Shown in pieces: positions 7,209-14,656 of a stretch of 41,234 nucleotides of DNA. How positions within the stretch are numbered: position 1 is the stretch's first letter; each line of letters begins with the position of its first letter. The notes below the pieces were generated by a model. The model worked only from the letters and a program-made list of their open reading frames with translations, had not been told where the DNA came from and ran no database searches. The translations under genes and the position numbers were made by a program. The stretch is from NCBI GenBank assembly GCA_029936315.1, contig JAPYTD010000001.1, positions 1 through 41,234 on the forward strand. The letters run 5' to 3'. This DNA is from Planctomycetota bacterium (GTDB taxonomy: Bacteria; Planctomycetota; UBA1135; UBA2386).

Positions 7209-8129
7209 TTGAGCGAACTTGAGACAAGGCGGTTGGATCCAAGCACCGATCAAGCCGATCTGGTGGACCTGTTCGAACTCGTATTCGGTCACACGATTCT
7301 CCCTGGAATGTGGGAGTGGAAGCACCAGCCAGAGTGGGCACCTCGCCACGAATGCTGGGTCGCTCGCTACGACGATCGCATCGTTGGATACGTCGGCGCC
7401 GTTTGCGTGCGCGGCGTCGTCGACGGTAAAGCCGTGCCGTTCTTCCAGCTGTCCGACGCGATGGTGCACCCGACGTATCGTCGCAAGTTCGACTACTTCG
7501 ACCTCGGCGCCAAACACATCTTCGAAGACGTCGTGGCGCACAACGAAGACCGCATCATCTACGGCTTCTCCAACCACCGAGCGTTCTTGTGGTTCAAGAA
7601 GCTGGGCCTGAGCGACATTGTCGAGAAGGCGCGCATCTGCACAGTGCCGCCCCAAGACGTCGGCGCTGGCACACCATTCGAGATCAAGGAAGCCTCCTGG
7701 CAAGACCCGTGGCTCGACGAGTTCTGGGCGGAACACATCGCGACTGTCCGGCTCGGCTTGGTTCGCGACGCCGCCTACCTCGCCTGGCGCTATGGCAGGC
7801 ACCCGGTGTATCGCTATAAGCTGCGACGCATTGAAGAAGGTGGACGCGCCATCGGCTGGGTTGTCTTGGGCGCACACGGTGGCAAACCAGAAATGCCCGT
7901 TGTCGACATGCTGTTGCCACCGGGCCGCGAACCGGAGGTTCTGCAAGCATTGGCAAACCACCTGAATCGACCCGTGCGATTCTGGTTGGCTTCCAACCGA
8001 ACACCTCCATTCGCAGATGAGAAGGAGAGTAAGACCAGCGTCTACATCTTCCTCAAGCCAACCACGATCGGCATCGAGCAACTGCGCAACGACCTCTACT
8101 ACACGATGGGCGACGCGGACTGGTGGTAA
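7209..8129 (+). CDS. GNAT-like acyltransferase, first gene of the glycan operon
   Basis: 306 residues from the preferred TTG start at 7209, which has AGGA about 6 nt upstream and puts the conserved fold at the N-terminus; upstream ATGs at 7032, 7080 and 7113 would add 32-59 residues without domain character. The N-terminal half resembles GNAT N-acyltransferases: L-V-D-L-F-E-L-V-F-G-H, then V-A-R-Y-D-D-R-I-V-G-Y-V-G, then F-Q-L-S-D-A-M-V-H-P-T-Y-R-R-K-F-D-Y-F. The usual R-x-x-G-x-G/A acyl-CoA loop is not intact; it reads R-R-K-F-D-Y-F-D-L-G. The C-terminal half has W-V-V-L-G and probably a second, degenerate GNAT fold. Likely role: transfer of an acyl group, perhaps acetyl, to a sugar amine or hydroxyl. 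The next gene starts within its last 7 nt. Confidence 0.75.
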   Translation: MSELETRRLDPSTDQADLVDLFELVFGHTILPGMWEWKHQPEWAPRHECWVARYDDRIVGYVGAVCVRGVVDGKAVPFFQLSDAMVHPTYRRKFDYFDLGAKHIFEDVVAHNEDRIIYGFSNHRAFLWFKKLGLSDIVEKARICTVPPQDVGAGTPFEIKEASWQDPWLDEFWAEHIATVRLGLVRDAAYLAWRYGRHPVYRYKLRRIEEGGRAIGWVVLGAHGGKPEMPVVDMLLPPGREPEVLQALANHLNRPVRFWLASNRTPPFADEKESKTSVYIFLKPTTIGIEQLRNDLYYTMGDADWW

Positions 8130-9325
8130 ACCTCACCGTCTGCATGGCGACTAACCACCTGCTACGCAACACATCCTTGGGTGGACATGCGTGGGTGTTC
8201 TTGAACTGGGCGCTCGGCTTCCGGGCCCTGGACTGCAAGCTCATACTGCTTGAGCAGCTAGGCAAGAATGCGAACATCGAAGCGCTACCGGAACAATTGT
8301 TTCGTCTGAACCAGGAGTTCACAACGCTCGGACTCGACGTCGAAATGGTCTTCGTGGTACGCCCCGAACACGTTGACCGCTACGCCGCCATTCGGCCCGA
8401 GCTAGAAGATCGCGGCCTGCAACAGGTCGTCAGACCGTGGCAGGAGGCCGCCAGCAAAGCCGATGTGCTACTCAATTTCCGCTATCTGCTGCCCGAGGAA
8501 GTCGTTCGCAGCTTCCGGCGTTCGGCGCTAATCGACATCGATCCCGGTCTGCTGCAATGCTGGATACACGAGGGCCAGCTCGCACCGGTGCCGCACGACA
8601 TCTACTTCTCAATTGGGGAGACCGTCGGCCAACCTGGCGCACTCTTTCCCGATTGCGGCATCGAGTGGAACTTCTCGCCCGCAGTCGTGCACCTCGATGC
8701 GTGGCCCGCCCTTGCCGCGCCCGAACGAAACGCTCCTTACACCACCGTCACGAACTGGTGGGGTAAGTACGAAGTGCTCAACGGCGAAACCGTCGGCAAC
8801 TACAAGCGGACCCACTTCATGGAGTGCCTCGACTTGCCAAGCCGCGTCGACGTGAAGATCGAGCTGGCGGTCCACCACGAAGAAGGGCAGCCGTCCGAAA
8901 TGGACAAGCTCCGAAGCCATGGATTCCGCGCGCGTGCGGCCAGTGAAGTCAGCCGTACCCCCCTGCAGTACCACCGCTACATCACCGGTTCCCGCGGCGA
9001 GTTCAGCTGCGCCAAACCATCGTGCATGCTGCTGCAAAACGCTTGGATCAGCGACCGCACGCTCTGCTACCTCGCAAGCGGCCGTCCAGCCATCGTGCAG
9101 CACACGGGCCCCAGCAAACTCCTCCCAGAGATGGAGGGACTATTGCGCTTCCATGATGTCGATGGCGCCGAACGCTGCATCAAGGCGGTCGAAGCGAATT
9201 ATGATCACCACGCAGCTGCCGCACGGGCTCTAGTCGAGAAACACTTCGCGGCGGACAAGGTACTGAGCAGACTGCTCGAGCGCGCGATGGCATTGCCCGC
9301 CAGGAGCCACCATGACCAGCAGTAG
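8123..9325 (+). CDS. GT-B-like glycosyltransferase, paralog 1
   Basis: 400 residues from a GTG start that overlaps the previous stop by 7 nt; an ATG at 8144 is an alternative. No signal peptide. It shares a three-part pattern with the genes at 10040 and 11209: an N-terminal L-G-G-x-x-W-x-x-L with a following L-E, a central D-I-D-P-G (138-142) followed by F-S-I-G-E (162-166), and a C-terminal F-S-C-A-K ... L-A-S-G-R-P-A-I-V-Q-H-T-G. The last element resembles the nucleotide-sugar-binding half of GT-B glycosyltransferases. Donor and acceptor are unknown. It is the most divergent of the three. The start of the deacetylase gene lies inside its last 14 nt. Confidence 0.7.
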   Translation: MVNLTVCMATNHLLRNTSLGGHAWVFLNWALGFRALDCKLILLEQLGKNANIEALPEQLFRLNQEFTTLGLDVEMVFVVRPEHVDRYAAIRPELEDRGLQQVVRPWQEAASKADVLLNFRYLLPEEVVRSFRRSALIDIDPGLLQCWIHEGQLAPVPHDIYFSIGETVGQPGALFPDCGIEWNFSPAVVHLDAWPALAAPERNAPYTTVTNWWGKYEVLNGETVGNYKRTHFMECLDLPSRVDVKIELAVHHEEGQPSEMDKLRSHGFRARAASEVSRTPLQYHRYITGSRGEFSCAKPSCMLLQNAWISDRTLCYLASGRPAIVQHTGPSKLLPEMEGLLRFHDVDGAERCIKAVEANYDHHAAAARALVEKHFAADKVLSRLLERAMALPARSHHDQQ

Positions 9326-10043
9326 CGACGACACGCGGGCCGCAATTCTGGCGTACCACAAGATCGGCGAGCCGCCACATGGCACGTGGCAAACGTGGAA
9401 CTACGTGCCGACCGAGACCTTCCTCGACCACCTCAGCATCCTCGCCCAAGACGGCTGGCAGGTCATCAACCTCGACAGGTTGGTTGCCGGAGTTGTCGAC
9501 GACGCCCCGCTGCCCAGACGCAGCGCGGTACTAACATTCGATGACGGCTACCAGTCGATGCTCACCGTTGCCGAGCCGTGCCTGGCCAAGTTCGGTCATC
9601 CGTCGGTACTGTTCGTGCCCACCGCGTTCGTCGGCGGCTCCAACCAGTTCGACACTGGATCCGAGCCCGAAGAACCCATCTGCACATGGGATGAGTTGCG
9701 AGAGCTGCAACAACGTGGCTGCTCCGTTCAGTCACACAGTGCGGCCCATCGCTCGTTCGACGAACTCCCCTTCGAACAACAAGTCGAGGAACTCGTCACG
9801 TCCAAGCAAGCAATGGAAGAGAACCTCGACCATGCCATCCACTCATTCTCTTTCCCATTCGGGGCACGCGGCAACAACGCCGAGCAGATCGATGCAGCGT
9901 TTGCGGACGCGGGCTATAAGACGGCGTTTCGCTACCACGGTGGCGTGCAGAGATTTCCCGGTGCGGCCGCATTCGACTTGCGGCGCGTTCCGGTTGGACC
10001 CGACACCGACCTACGCCGGCAGCTAGCCAAGGAGCCAAAGTGA
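9312..10043 (+). CDS. Cytoplasmic polysaccharide deacetylase (NodB domain)
   Basis: 243 residues, carbohydrate esterase 4 / NodB fold. Motif 1 is T75-F-D77-D78-G79, with D77 as presumed base and D78 as metal ligand. Motif 2 is S141-H142-S-A-A-H146, giving the two metal-binding histidines. F-S-F-P-F-G-A-R (about 193-200) is motif 3. All key residues are present, so the enzyme should remove N-acetyl groups from an amino sugar. It lacks a signal peptide or membrane segment, unlike most peptidoglycan or exopolysaccharide deacetylases, which suggests action on a cytoplasmic glycan or lipid-linked precursor. Its start overlaps the upstream gene by 14 nt and its stop overlaps the next start by 4 nt, indicating translational coupling. 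Confidence 0.9.
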   Translation: MTSSSDDTRAAILAYHKIGEPPHGTWQTWNYVPTETFLDHLSILAQDGWQVINLDRLVAGVVDDAPLPRRSAVLTFDDGYQSMLTVAEPCLAKFGHPSVLFVPTAFVGGSNQFDTGSEPEEPICTWDELRELQQRGCSVQSHSAAHRSFDELPFEQQVEELVTSKQAMEENLDHAIHSFSFPFGARGNNAEQIDAAFADAGYKTAFRYHGGVQRFPGAAAFDLRRVPVGPDTDLRRQLAKEPK

Positions 10044-11212
10044 GCTCCAAACTTCGCATCATAGTTACCGGCCTGATCGGGCAATACCCACTCGGCGGCG
10101 TCACGTGGGACTACCTGCAATACGTGACCGGACTGCGTGACCTCGGACACGATGTCTTCTATCTCGAAGACACTGGACAGTGGCCGTACACGCCAGGCAC
10201 CGACGGAGTAGATGACAACTGCGACTACACCGTCCGTTACCTGACCGAAATATTTGCGCGCTTCGATCTGGCCGACCGTTGGGCCTACCGATTCCCGTGG
10301 CAGTCTCAGTGGTTCGGAATGTCCGAGGCTCGCCGCAAGGAAGTCATCGAGTCGGCGGACTTACTCATCAACGTCTCGGGCACGCTAGAGAAGCCTTCGG
10401 AGTACCGTGCCGTAGCACGCCTCGCCTACATCGATTCTGATCCGGTATTCACGCAGGTCAAGCTTGCGCGCGGACAGCAGTACCTGCGCGACATCCTCGA
10501 CCAGCATGACGTCCTGTTCACGTTTGGCGAAGCGCTCAGCATGGAGCCGTCGGAAACCCCGGTTACCGGCGACCATTGGATTCCGACCCGCCAACCGATC
10601 ATCCTGTCCGAATGGAGTGTCGGCACAAAACATCGCAACGTCTTTACGACCGTGATGAATTGGTCGTCCTACAACCCTGTCGAACACGAAGGCCGCGCGT
10701 ATGGCCAGAAGGACGTCGAGTTCCGCCGCTTCTTCAAGTTGCCAGGACACGTCGCACCGACCGTGCTCGAACTTGCGGCCAAGTCTGGACGCAAGACCAA
10801 GCTGCCGCGCGACCAACTGCAACACCTGGGATGGCACCTCGCTGACCCTGATGTCGTCTGTCCCGACCTCGACAGCTATCGCAACTACCTGCAATCCTCG
10901 AAGGCCGAGTGGAGCGTCGCAAAAGGCGGCTACGTGCTCGGCCAATCCGGATGGTTTTCGTGCCGTTCGGCCTGCTACTTAGCCGCCGGTCGCCCGGTGG
11001 TCGTGCAGGACACTGGGTTCTCCAAGGTGCTACCCTGTGGCGAGGGCATCCTTCCCTTCACCAACATGGACGAAGCCATCGCGGGTATCCAAAGCGTCGA
11101 AGCCGACTACGACCGTCACTCGCGCGCCGCGCGGCAGATCGCCGAAGAGTGGTTTGACGCGCGCAAGGTGCTGACACGATTCATCGACGACGCCATGCAG
11201 GAGAATGCATGA
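10040..11212 (+). CDS. GT-B-like glycosyltransferase, paralog 2
   Basis: 390 residues from a GTG start in a GTGA overlap with the deacetylase stop; AAGGAG at 10029-10034 supports it. N-terminus: L-G-G-V-T-W-D-Y-L-Q-Y-V-T-G-L (18-32) then L-G-H-D-V-F-Y-L-E-D. Middle: Y-I-D-S-D-P (130-135) and F-T-F-G-E. C-terminus: G-W-F-S-C-R-S-A-C-Y-L-A-A-G-R-P-V-V-V-Q and D-T-G-F-S-K-V-L-P, typical of the donor-binding domain of GT-B enzymes. It is clearly closer to the 11209 gene than to the 8123 gene. No signal peptide, so it should act in the cytoplasm on nucleotide sugars. Confidence 0.75.
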   Translation: MSSKLRIIVTGLIGQYPLGGVTWDYLQYVTGLRDLGHDVFYLEDTGQWPYTPGTDGVDDNCDYTVRYLTEIFARFDLADRWAYRFPWQSQWFGMSEARRKEVIESADLLINVSGTLEKPSEYRAVARLAYIDSDPVFTQVKLARGQQYLRDILDQHDVLFTFGEALSMEPSETPVTGDHWIPTRQPIILSEWSVGTKHRNVFTTVMNWSSYNPVEHEGRAYGQKDVEFRRFFKLPGHVAPTVLELAAKSGRKTKLPRDQLQHLGWHLADPDVVCPDLDSYRNYLQSSKAEWSVAKGGYVLGQSGWFSCRSACYLAAGRPVVVQDTGFSKVLPCGEGILPFTNMDEAIAGIQSVEADYDRHSRAARQIAEEWFDARKVLTRFIDDAMQENA

Positions 11213-12408
11213 GCCCGGTTCGCGAATCCAAGTTGCGCATCATCGTGCTCGGCTACGTAGTACGCCGACCACTTGGAGGGGGCACCTGGCCAACTCTGCA
11301 GTACGCCCTTGGCCTGCTGCAACTTGGCCACGACGTCTACTTTCTCGAGGACAGCGACGACTACGAGTCGTGCTACGACCCAAGCCGCCACGTCACCGAT
11401 TGCAACCCAAGCTTCGGTCTGCAATACGCGCTAGGCGTGTTTGCGCGCACCGACCTGGCCCACCGATGGGCTTACCATGACGCCCACACCCAAACGTGGC
11501 ATGGCCCGCGCGGCGCAGACATGGTGGAACTCTGCAAAGATGCCGACCTCGTCATCAACGTCTCTGGCATCAACCCGATACGACCATGGCTGGAGGGCAT
11601 TGCCCGCCGCGCTTACATCGATACCGATCCGGGCTTCGAGCAAATCCGGCAGCATGACTCGCCATCGCGGCGCGCATTGGCGAACGCCCACAACGTCTTC
11701 TTCACGCTTGGAGAGAACATCCCGAGCGGCGCTGCCGCGCAACTACCAGACCTCGGCGTCCCGTGGCAGCCAACCCGGCAACCCGTTGTATTGGACTGCT
11801 GGCCAGTCACACCGGTGCCGAGTAACGCCAAGTTCACGACGGTGATGCTCTGGGACAGCTACGAAACACGTCAATACGGCGACTTGTTGCTTGGCATGAA
11901 GTCAGCCTCGTTCGAGCCGTTCTGGACCCTACCCACCCGTTGTGGCGCCGCCATGGAGTTGGCAGTCGGCGGACCCAACGTGCCTCGCGAACGCTTGCGT
12001 GATCACGGCTGGTCTGTGATCCACGCACTCGAGCCGACACAGGATCCCTGGACGTACCAAAGCTACATGCAGCAATCGATTGGCGAGTTCTCGATTGCCA
12101 AGCAAGGTTACGTAGCCACTCGGTGCGGCTGGTTCAGTGAGCGCAGCGCACATTACCTCGCGAGTGGTCGTGCCGTAATCACACAGGACACCGGCTTTCC
12201 TTCCGTTCTACCGACCGGGGACGGCCTGTTTGCGTTCCACGATCTCGACACGGCGATGACCGCAATCGAAGCTGTTCGCCTCAACCCACAACAGCACGGA
12301 GACCGTGCACGCCAGATCGCGGCCGAGTATTTTGACGCGCGACGCGTGTTGGCAGACTTTGTCGCACGCGCCATGTCGACAGATTCGCAAGGAGAGGCAC
12401 CGCAATGA
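11209..12408 (+). CDS. GT-B-like glycosyltransferase, paralog 3
   Basis: 399 residues; ATGA overlap with the upstream stop and AGGAGA at 11199-11204. It shares with paralog 2 the N-terminal L-G-G-G-T-W-P-T-L-Q-Y-A-L-G-L, L-G-H-D-V-Y-F-L-E-D, the Y-I-D-T-D-P-G motif (136-142), F-F-T-L-G-E, and the C-terminal G-W-F-S-E-R-S-A-H-Y-L-A-S-G-R-A-V-I-T-Q with D-T-G-F-P-S-V-L-P. The two genes probably arose by tandem duplication. It is expected to add a sugar residue in the same pathway. The ATGA overlap with the sulfotransferase gene that follows implies coupled translation. Confidence 0.75.
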   Translation: MSPVRESKLRIIVLGYVVRRPLGGGTWPTLQYALGLLQLGHDVYFLEDSDDYESCYDPSRHVTDCNPSFGLQYALGVFARTDLAHRWAYHDAHTQTWHGPRGADMVELCKDADLVINVSGINPIRPWLEGIARRAYIDTDPGFEQIRQHDSPSRRALANAHNVFFTLGENIPSGAAAQLPDLGVPWQPTRQPVVLDCWPVTPVPSNAKFTTVMLWDSYETRQYGDLLLGMKSASFEPFWTLPTRCGAAMELAVGGPNVPRERLRDHGWSVIHALEPTQDPWTYQSYMQQSIGEFSIAKQGYVATRCGWFSERSAHYLASGRAVITQDTGFPSVLPTGDGLFAFHDLDTAMTAIEAVRLNPQQHGDRARQIAAEYFDARRVLADFVARAMSTDSQGEAPQ

Positions 12409-13214
12409 CCGCAGCCAACCACCAGCTACCAGCTGTCTCGCTGCTGTCGTTCCCCAAGTGCGGACGCACCTGGCTCAAGGCGATGCTCAAGGCCTATTTT
12501 GAACGCGCCTTCGGGGTGGCGGACTTGCCGTTTGACGGACACGAACAGTGGCACAAGAAGCACGACCACATCCCTCGTATCGGCGTCGAACATGACGACG
12601 ACCCTCACTTCAAGACGCCGGACGAACTGCATCGTAGCCGCGCACGGTTTGAGAAGCGGCGCGTCATCTTCTTGGTTCGCGACCCGCGCGACGTGATGGT
12701 CTCGCTGTTCTATGAGATGACCAAACGCACGAAGTTCTATGAGGACTGGGGATTCGACACCGAACGCGTGCGGAAGGACACCGACAACGTCTCCACATTT
12801 ATCCGTGGTTCGGTTGGCCGCCTCGCTTCCTTGATTGCGTACTGGTCCATCTGGAACGACCAGCAGGGTGTCGTGCGTGACTTCACGATGTCTCGGTATG
12901 AAGACTTGCACGAGAATGCCGAAGCCGAACTATCTCGCCTCCTGACGTTCATGGAAGTGCCTGTCGACAGCGAAGGCGTCAAGGCAGCAGTCGAGGAGTG
13001 TCGCTTCGAGAGCATGCGCAAGCGTGAAGCACGGGGCGGGTTCGACAGCAAGACGCTGCAGCCGGCAAACCCAGACGACTCGGACTCCTTCAAGGTGCGG
13101 CGGGGTGTCGTAGGCGGGTACACCGAGGAAATGAGCGCAGAAGATGTCGCGTGGATAGACGAACAGATCGACACGCTGCCCACTCTCTTCGCTTGCTATC
13201 GGAGACAACGATGA
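12405..13214 (+). CDS. PAPS-dependent sulfotransferase (Sulfotransfer_1-like)
   Basis: 269 residues. It has the three PAPS-binding elements of carbohydrate and small-molecule sulfotransferases: the 5'-phosphosulfate loop F16-P-K18-C-G-R-T-W23, the 3'-phosphate segment V-I-F-L-V-R92-D-P-R-D-V-M-V-S100, and near the end R-R-G-V-V-G-G (232-238), which matches the R-K-G-x-x-G-D-W element except that D-W is replaced by G-Y. It should transfer sulfate from PAPS to a hydroxyl or amine of the operon's glycan. ATGA overlaps on both sides and AAGGAGAG upstream of the start tie it to the glycosyltransferases. Confidence 0.9.
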   Translation: MTAANHQLPAVSLLSFPKCGRTWLKAMLKAYFERAFGVADLPFDGHEQWHKKHDHIPRIGVEHDDDPHFKTPDELHRSRARFEKRRVIFLVRDPRDVMVSLFYEMTKRTKFYEDWGFDTERVRKDTDNVSTFIRGSVGRLASLIAYWSIWNDQQGVVRDFTMSRYEDLHENAEAELSRLLTFMEVPVDSEGVKAAVEECRFESMRKREARGGFDSKTLQPANPDDSDSFKVRRGVVGGYTEEMSAEDVAWIDEQIDTLPTLFACYRRQR

Positions 13215-13756
13215 AGGTGTTCGGAATCGGCTTGAACAAGACCGGAACGACAACGCTCGGTCAGTGCTTCAAGCTTCTCGGCTATCGCCACGCACCGTAT
13301 GACCGAACGTTGCTCTACCGTTGGCACGAGGGTGACCCGGGGCCCGCGTTCGCAATCGCCGACAAGTTCGACACGTTCGAGGATTGGCCTTGGCCGCTGA
13401 TGTTCCACGAACTTGATGCACGCTATCCGTCGGCCCGGTTTGTGCTGACGGAACGTTCGTCAGCGCAGAAGTGGGTCGACAGTCTCAAGAACCACTCAGA
13501 ACGGTCCGGGACCGAACGTGTGCGCGAGATTGCCTACGGCCATGCGATGCCGCACGGCAATGAAGACGAACTGATGGCGCGCTACGAAGCACACGGCCGG
13601 GTCGTTCGCCAGCACTTCGCGGATCGACCCGACAAGCTCTTGGTCACTTGCTGGGAACACTCAAGTCGCTGGGACGAGCTGTGTCAGTTCCTGGGCAAGG
13701 ACGTTCCGGAGGCTGTGTTCCCGCACGCCAACCAACGACCAGCTAAGCGTCGCTAA
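13211..13756 (+). CDS. Small sulfotransferase-like protein (P-loop)
   Basis: 181 residues from the ATG at 13211, which overlaps the previous stop as ATGA and has GGAGA 5 nt upstream; the frame is open further back to 13151 but that is inside the previous gene. The N-terminus G-L-N-K10-T-G-T-T14-T-L matches the PAPS-binding loop of Sulfotransfer_4-type proteins, and R-F-V-L-T-E-R-S-S-A-Q-K-W-V-D-S matches their second segment. It probably sulfates the same product as the upstream enzyme at another position. It is the last gene of the operon, and its final 14 nt overlap the end of the convergent sulfotransferase gene. Confidence 0.85.
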   Translation: MKVFGIGLNKTGTTTLGQCFKLLGYRHAPYDRTLLYRWHEGDPGPAFAIADKFDTFEDWPWPLMFHELDARYPSARFVLTERSSAQKWVDSLKNHSERSGTERVREIAYGHAMPHGNEDELMARYEAHGRVVRQHFADRPDKLLVTCWEHSSRWDELCQFLGKDVPEAVFPHANQRPAKRR

Positions 13757-14645
13757 ACAGCGCCAGCGGATCAGTCGCGACTGGCATCAAGTCGTCGGTG
13801 TAGACCTTGTCGAGTCCAAAGCCGGCAACGATTTCGAGGACGCGGTCGATCTTCTCCTTCGGCATCACGGTGCGCCATTTGGCGGTCAGGTCTTCACCGC
13901 GACGAACCGCGCTGTTGGGCAAGGCCTGACGAGAAGGCTTGCCGACACGGGCCATCACTTTGGGATCAAACTCGTGCCCAATCGCAGCGGCCAACGCGCG
14001 CAAGGTCGGCTCAGGGTCTGTGCACAGGTGTTCGTAGTAGACGACGTGCACCGACCCTGACGCAAGCTGCCGCAGCGGAACCAAGTTCTCAATGCACCAC
14101 ATGAACACGTGGCGATCGAACCGGTCCCTCGGCTCGCCTACTCGCGCCAACGGCGCTTCCAGATGATCACTCACGAGATCTTCCTGCTTGAGAACCTCAT
14201 CGGTACGAGCTCGCCACTTGCGCTTCATCCGCGACAGAGTCACCGCCCCGGGATGCCTCATGACGAACACAAACTTTGTCTTCGGAAACCGCGCCTGCAT
14301 CCACGCCGTGAACAAGTTGACGCGGATGTCCTTGACCAACCGCTTGTCGCCGCGATAGCAGCGATTGTACTTGTCTATCCACCGGCGACGCATGGTACCC
14401 GTGACGATGGCGGTGGCCGGTTCGAGGTATGCAGCATCCATATTGTCAGGACGCAGGTACTGGCGGATGTTGAAGTGTCGGCATGCCGGAACCTTCGCCC
14501 GCGAAAACGGCTCGAACAGGTATCGATAGTCGTTGCCGTTGTTGATCAGGTCGGCGAGCCAGGTCGTGCCAGACCGCCCACTACCACACAAGAACACCGT
14601 GTTGGCTGGGTCGGGATCTGGATTCCTGAAGAACAAGCTTCGCAT
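13743..14645 (-). CDS. Sulfotransferase, last gene of the sigma factor-kinase operon
   Basis: 300 residues. Residues 18-30 hold the PAPS 5'-loop F-L-C-G-S-G-R-S-G-T-T-W-L, and F-V-F-V-M-R-H-P-G-A-V-T-L-S-R is the 3'-phosphate-binding segment. V-V-Y-Y-E-H-L-C and the C-terminal region fit the Sulfotransfer_1/3 fold. It is not closely similar to the two convergent sulfotransferases. It starts 11 nt after the stop of the CarboxypepD_reg gene, so it is the fourth gene of the minus-strand operon that begins with the ECF sigma factor. Its 3' end overlaps the end of the convergent gene by 14 nt. The acceptor is unknown. Confidence 0.9.
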   Translation of the reverse strand: MRSLFFRNPDPDPANTVFLCGSGRSGTTWLADLINNGNDYRYLFEPFSRAKVPACRHFNIRQYLRPDNMDAAYLEPATAIVTGTMRRRWIDKYNRCYRGDKRLVKDIRVNLFTAWMQARFPKTKFVFVMRHPGAVTLSRMKRKWRARTDEVLKQEDLVSDHLEAPLARVGEPRDRFDRHVFMWCIENLVPLRQLASGSVHVVYYEHLCTDPEPTLRALAAAIGHEFDPKVMARVGKPSRQALPNSAVRRGEDLTAKWRTVMPKEKIDRVLEIVAGFGLDKVYTDDLMPVATDPLALFSDA

Positions 14646-14656
14646 GATCTCGCCAA

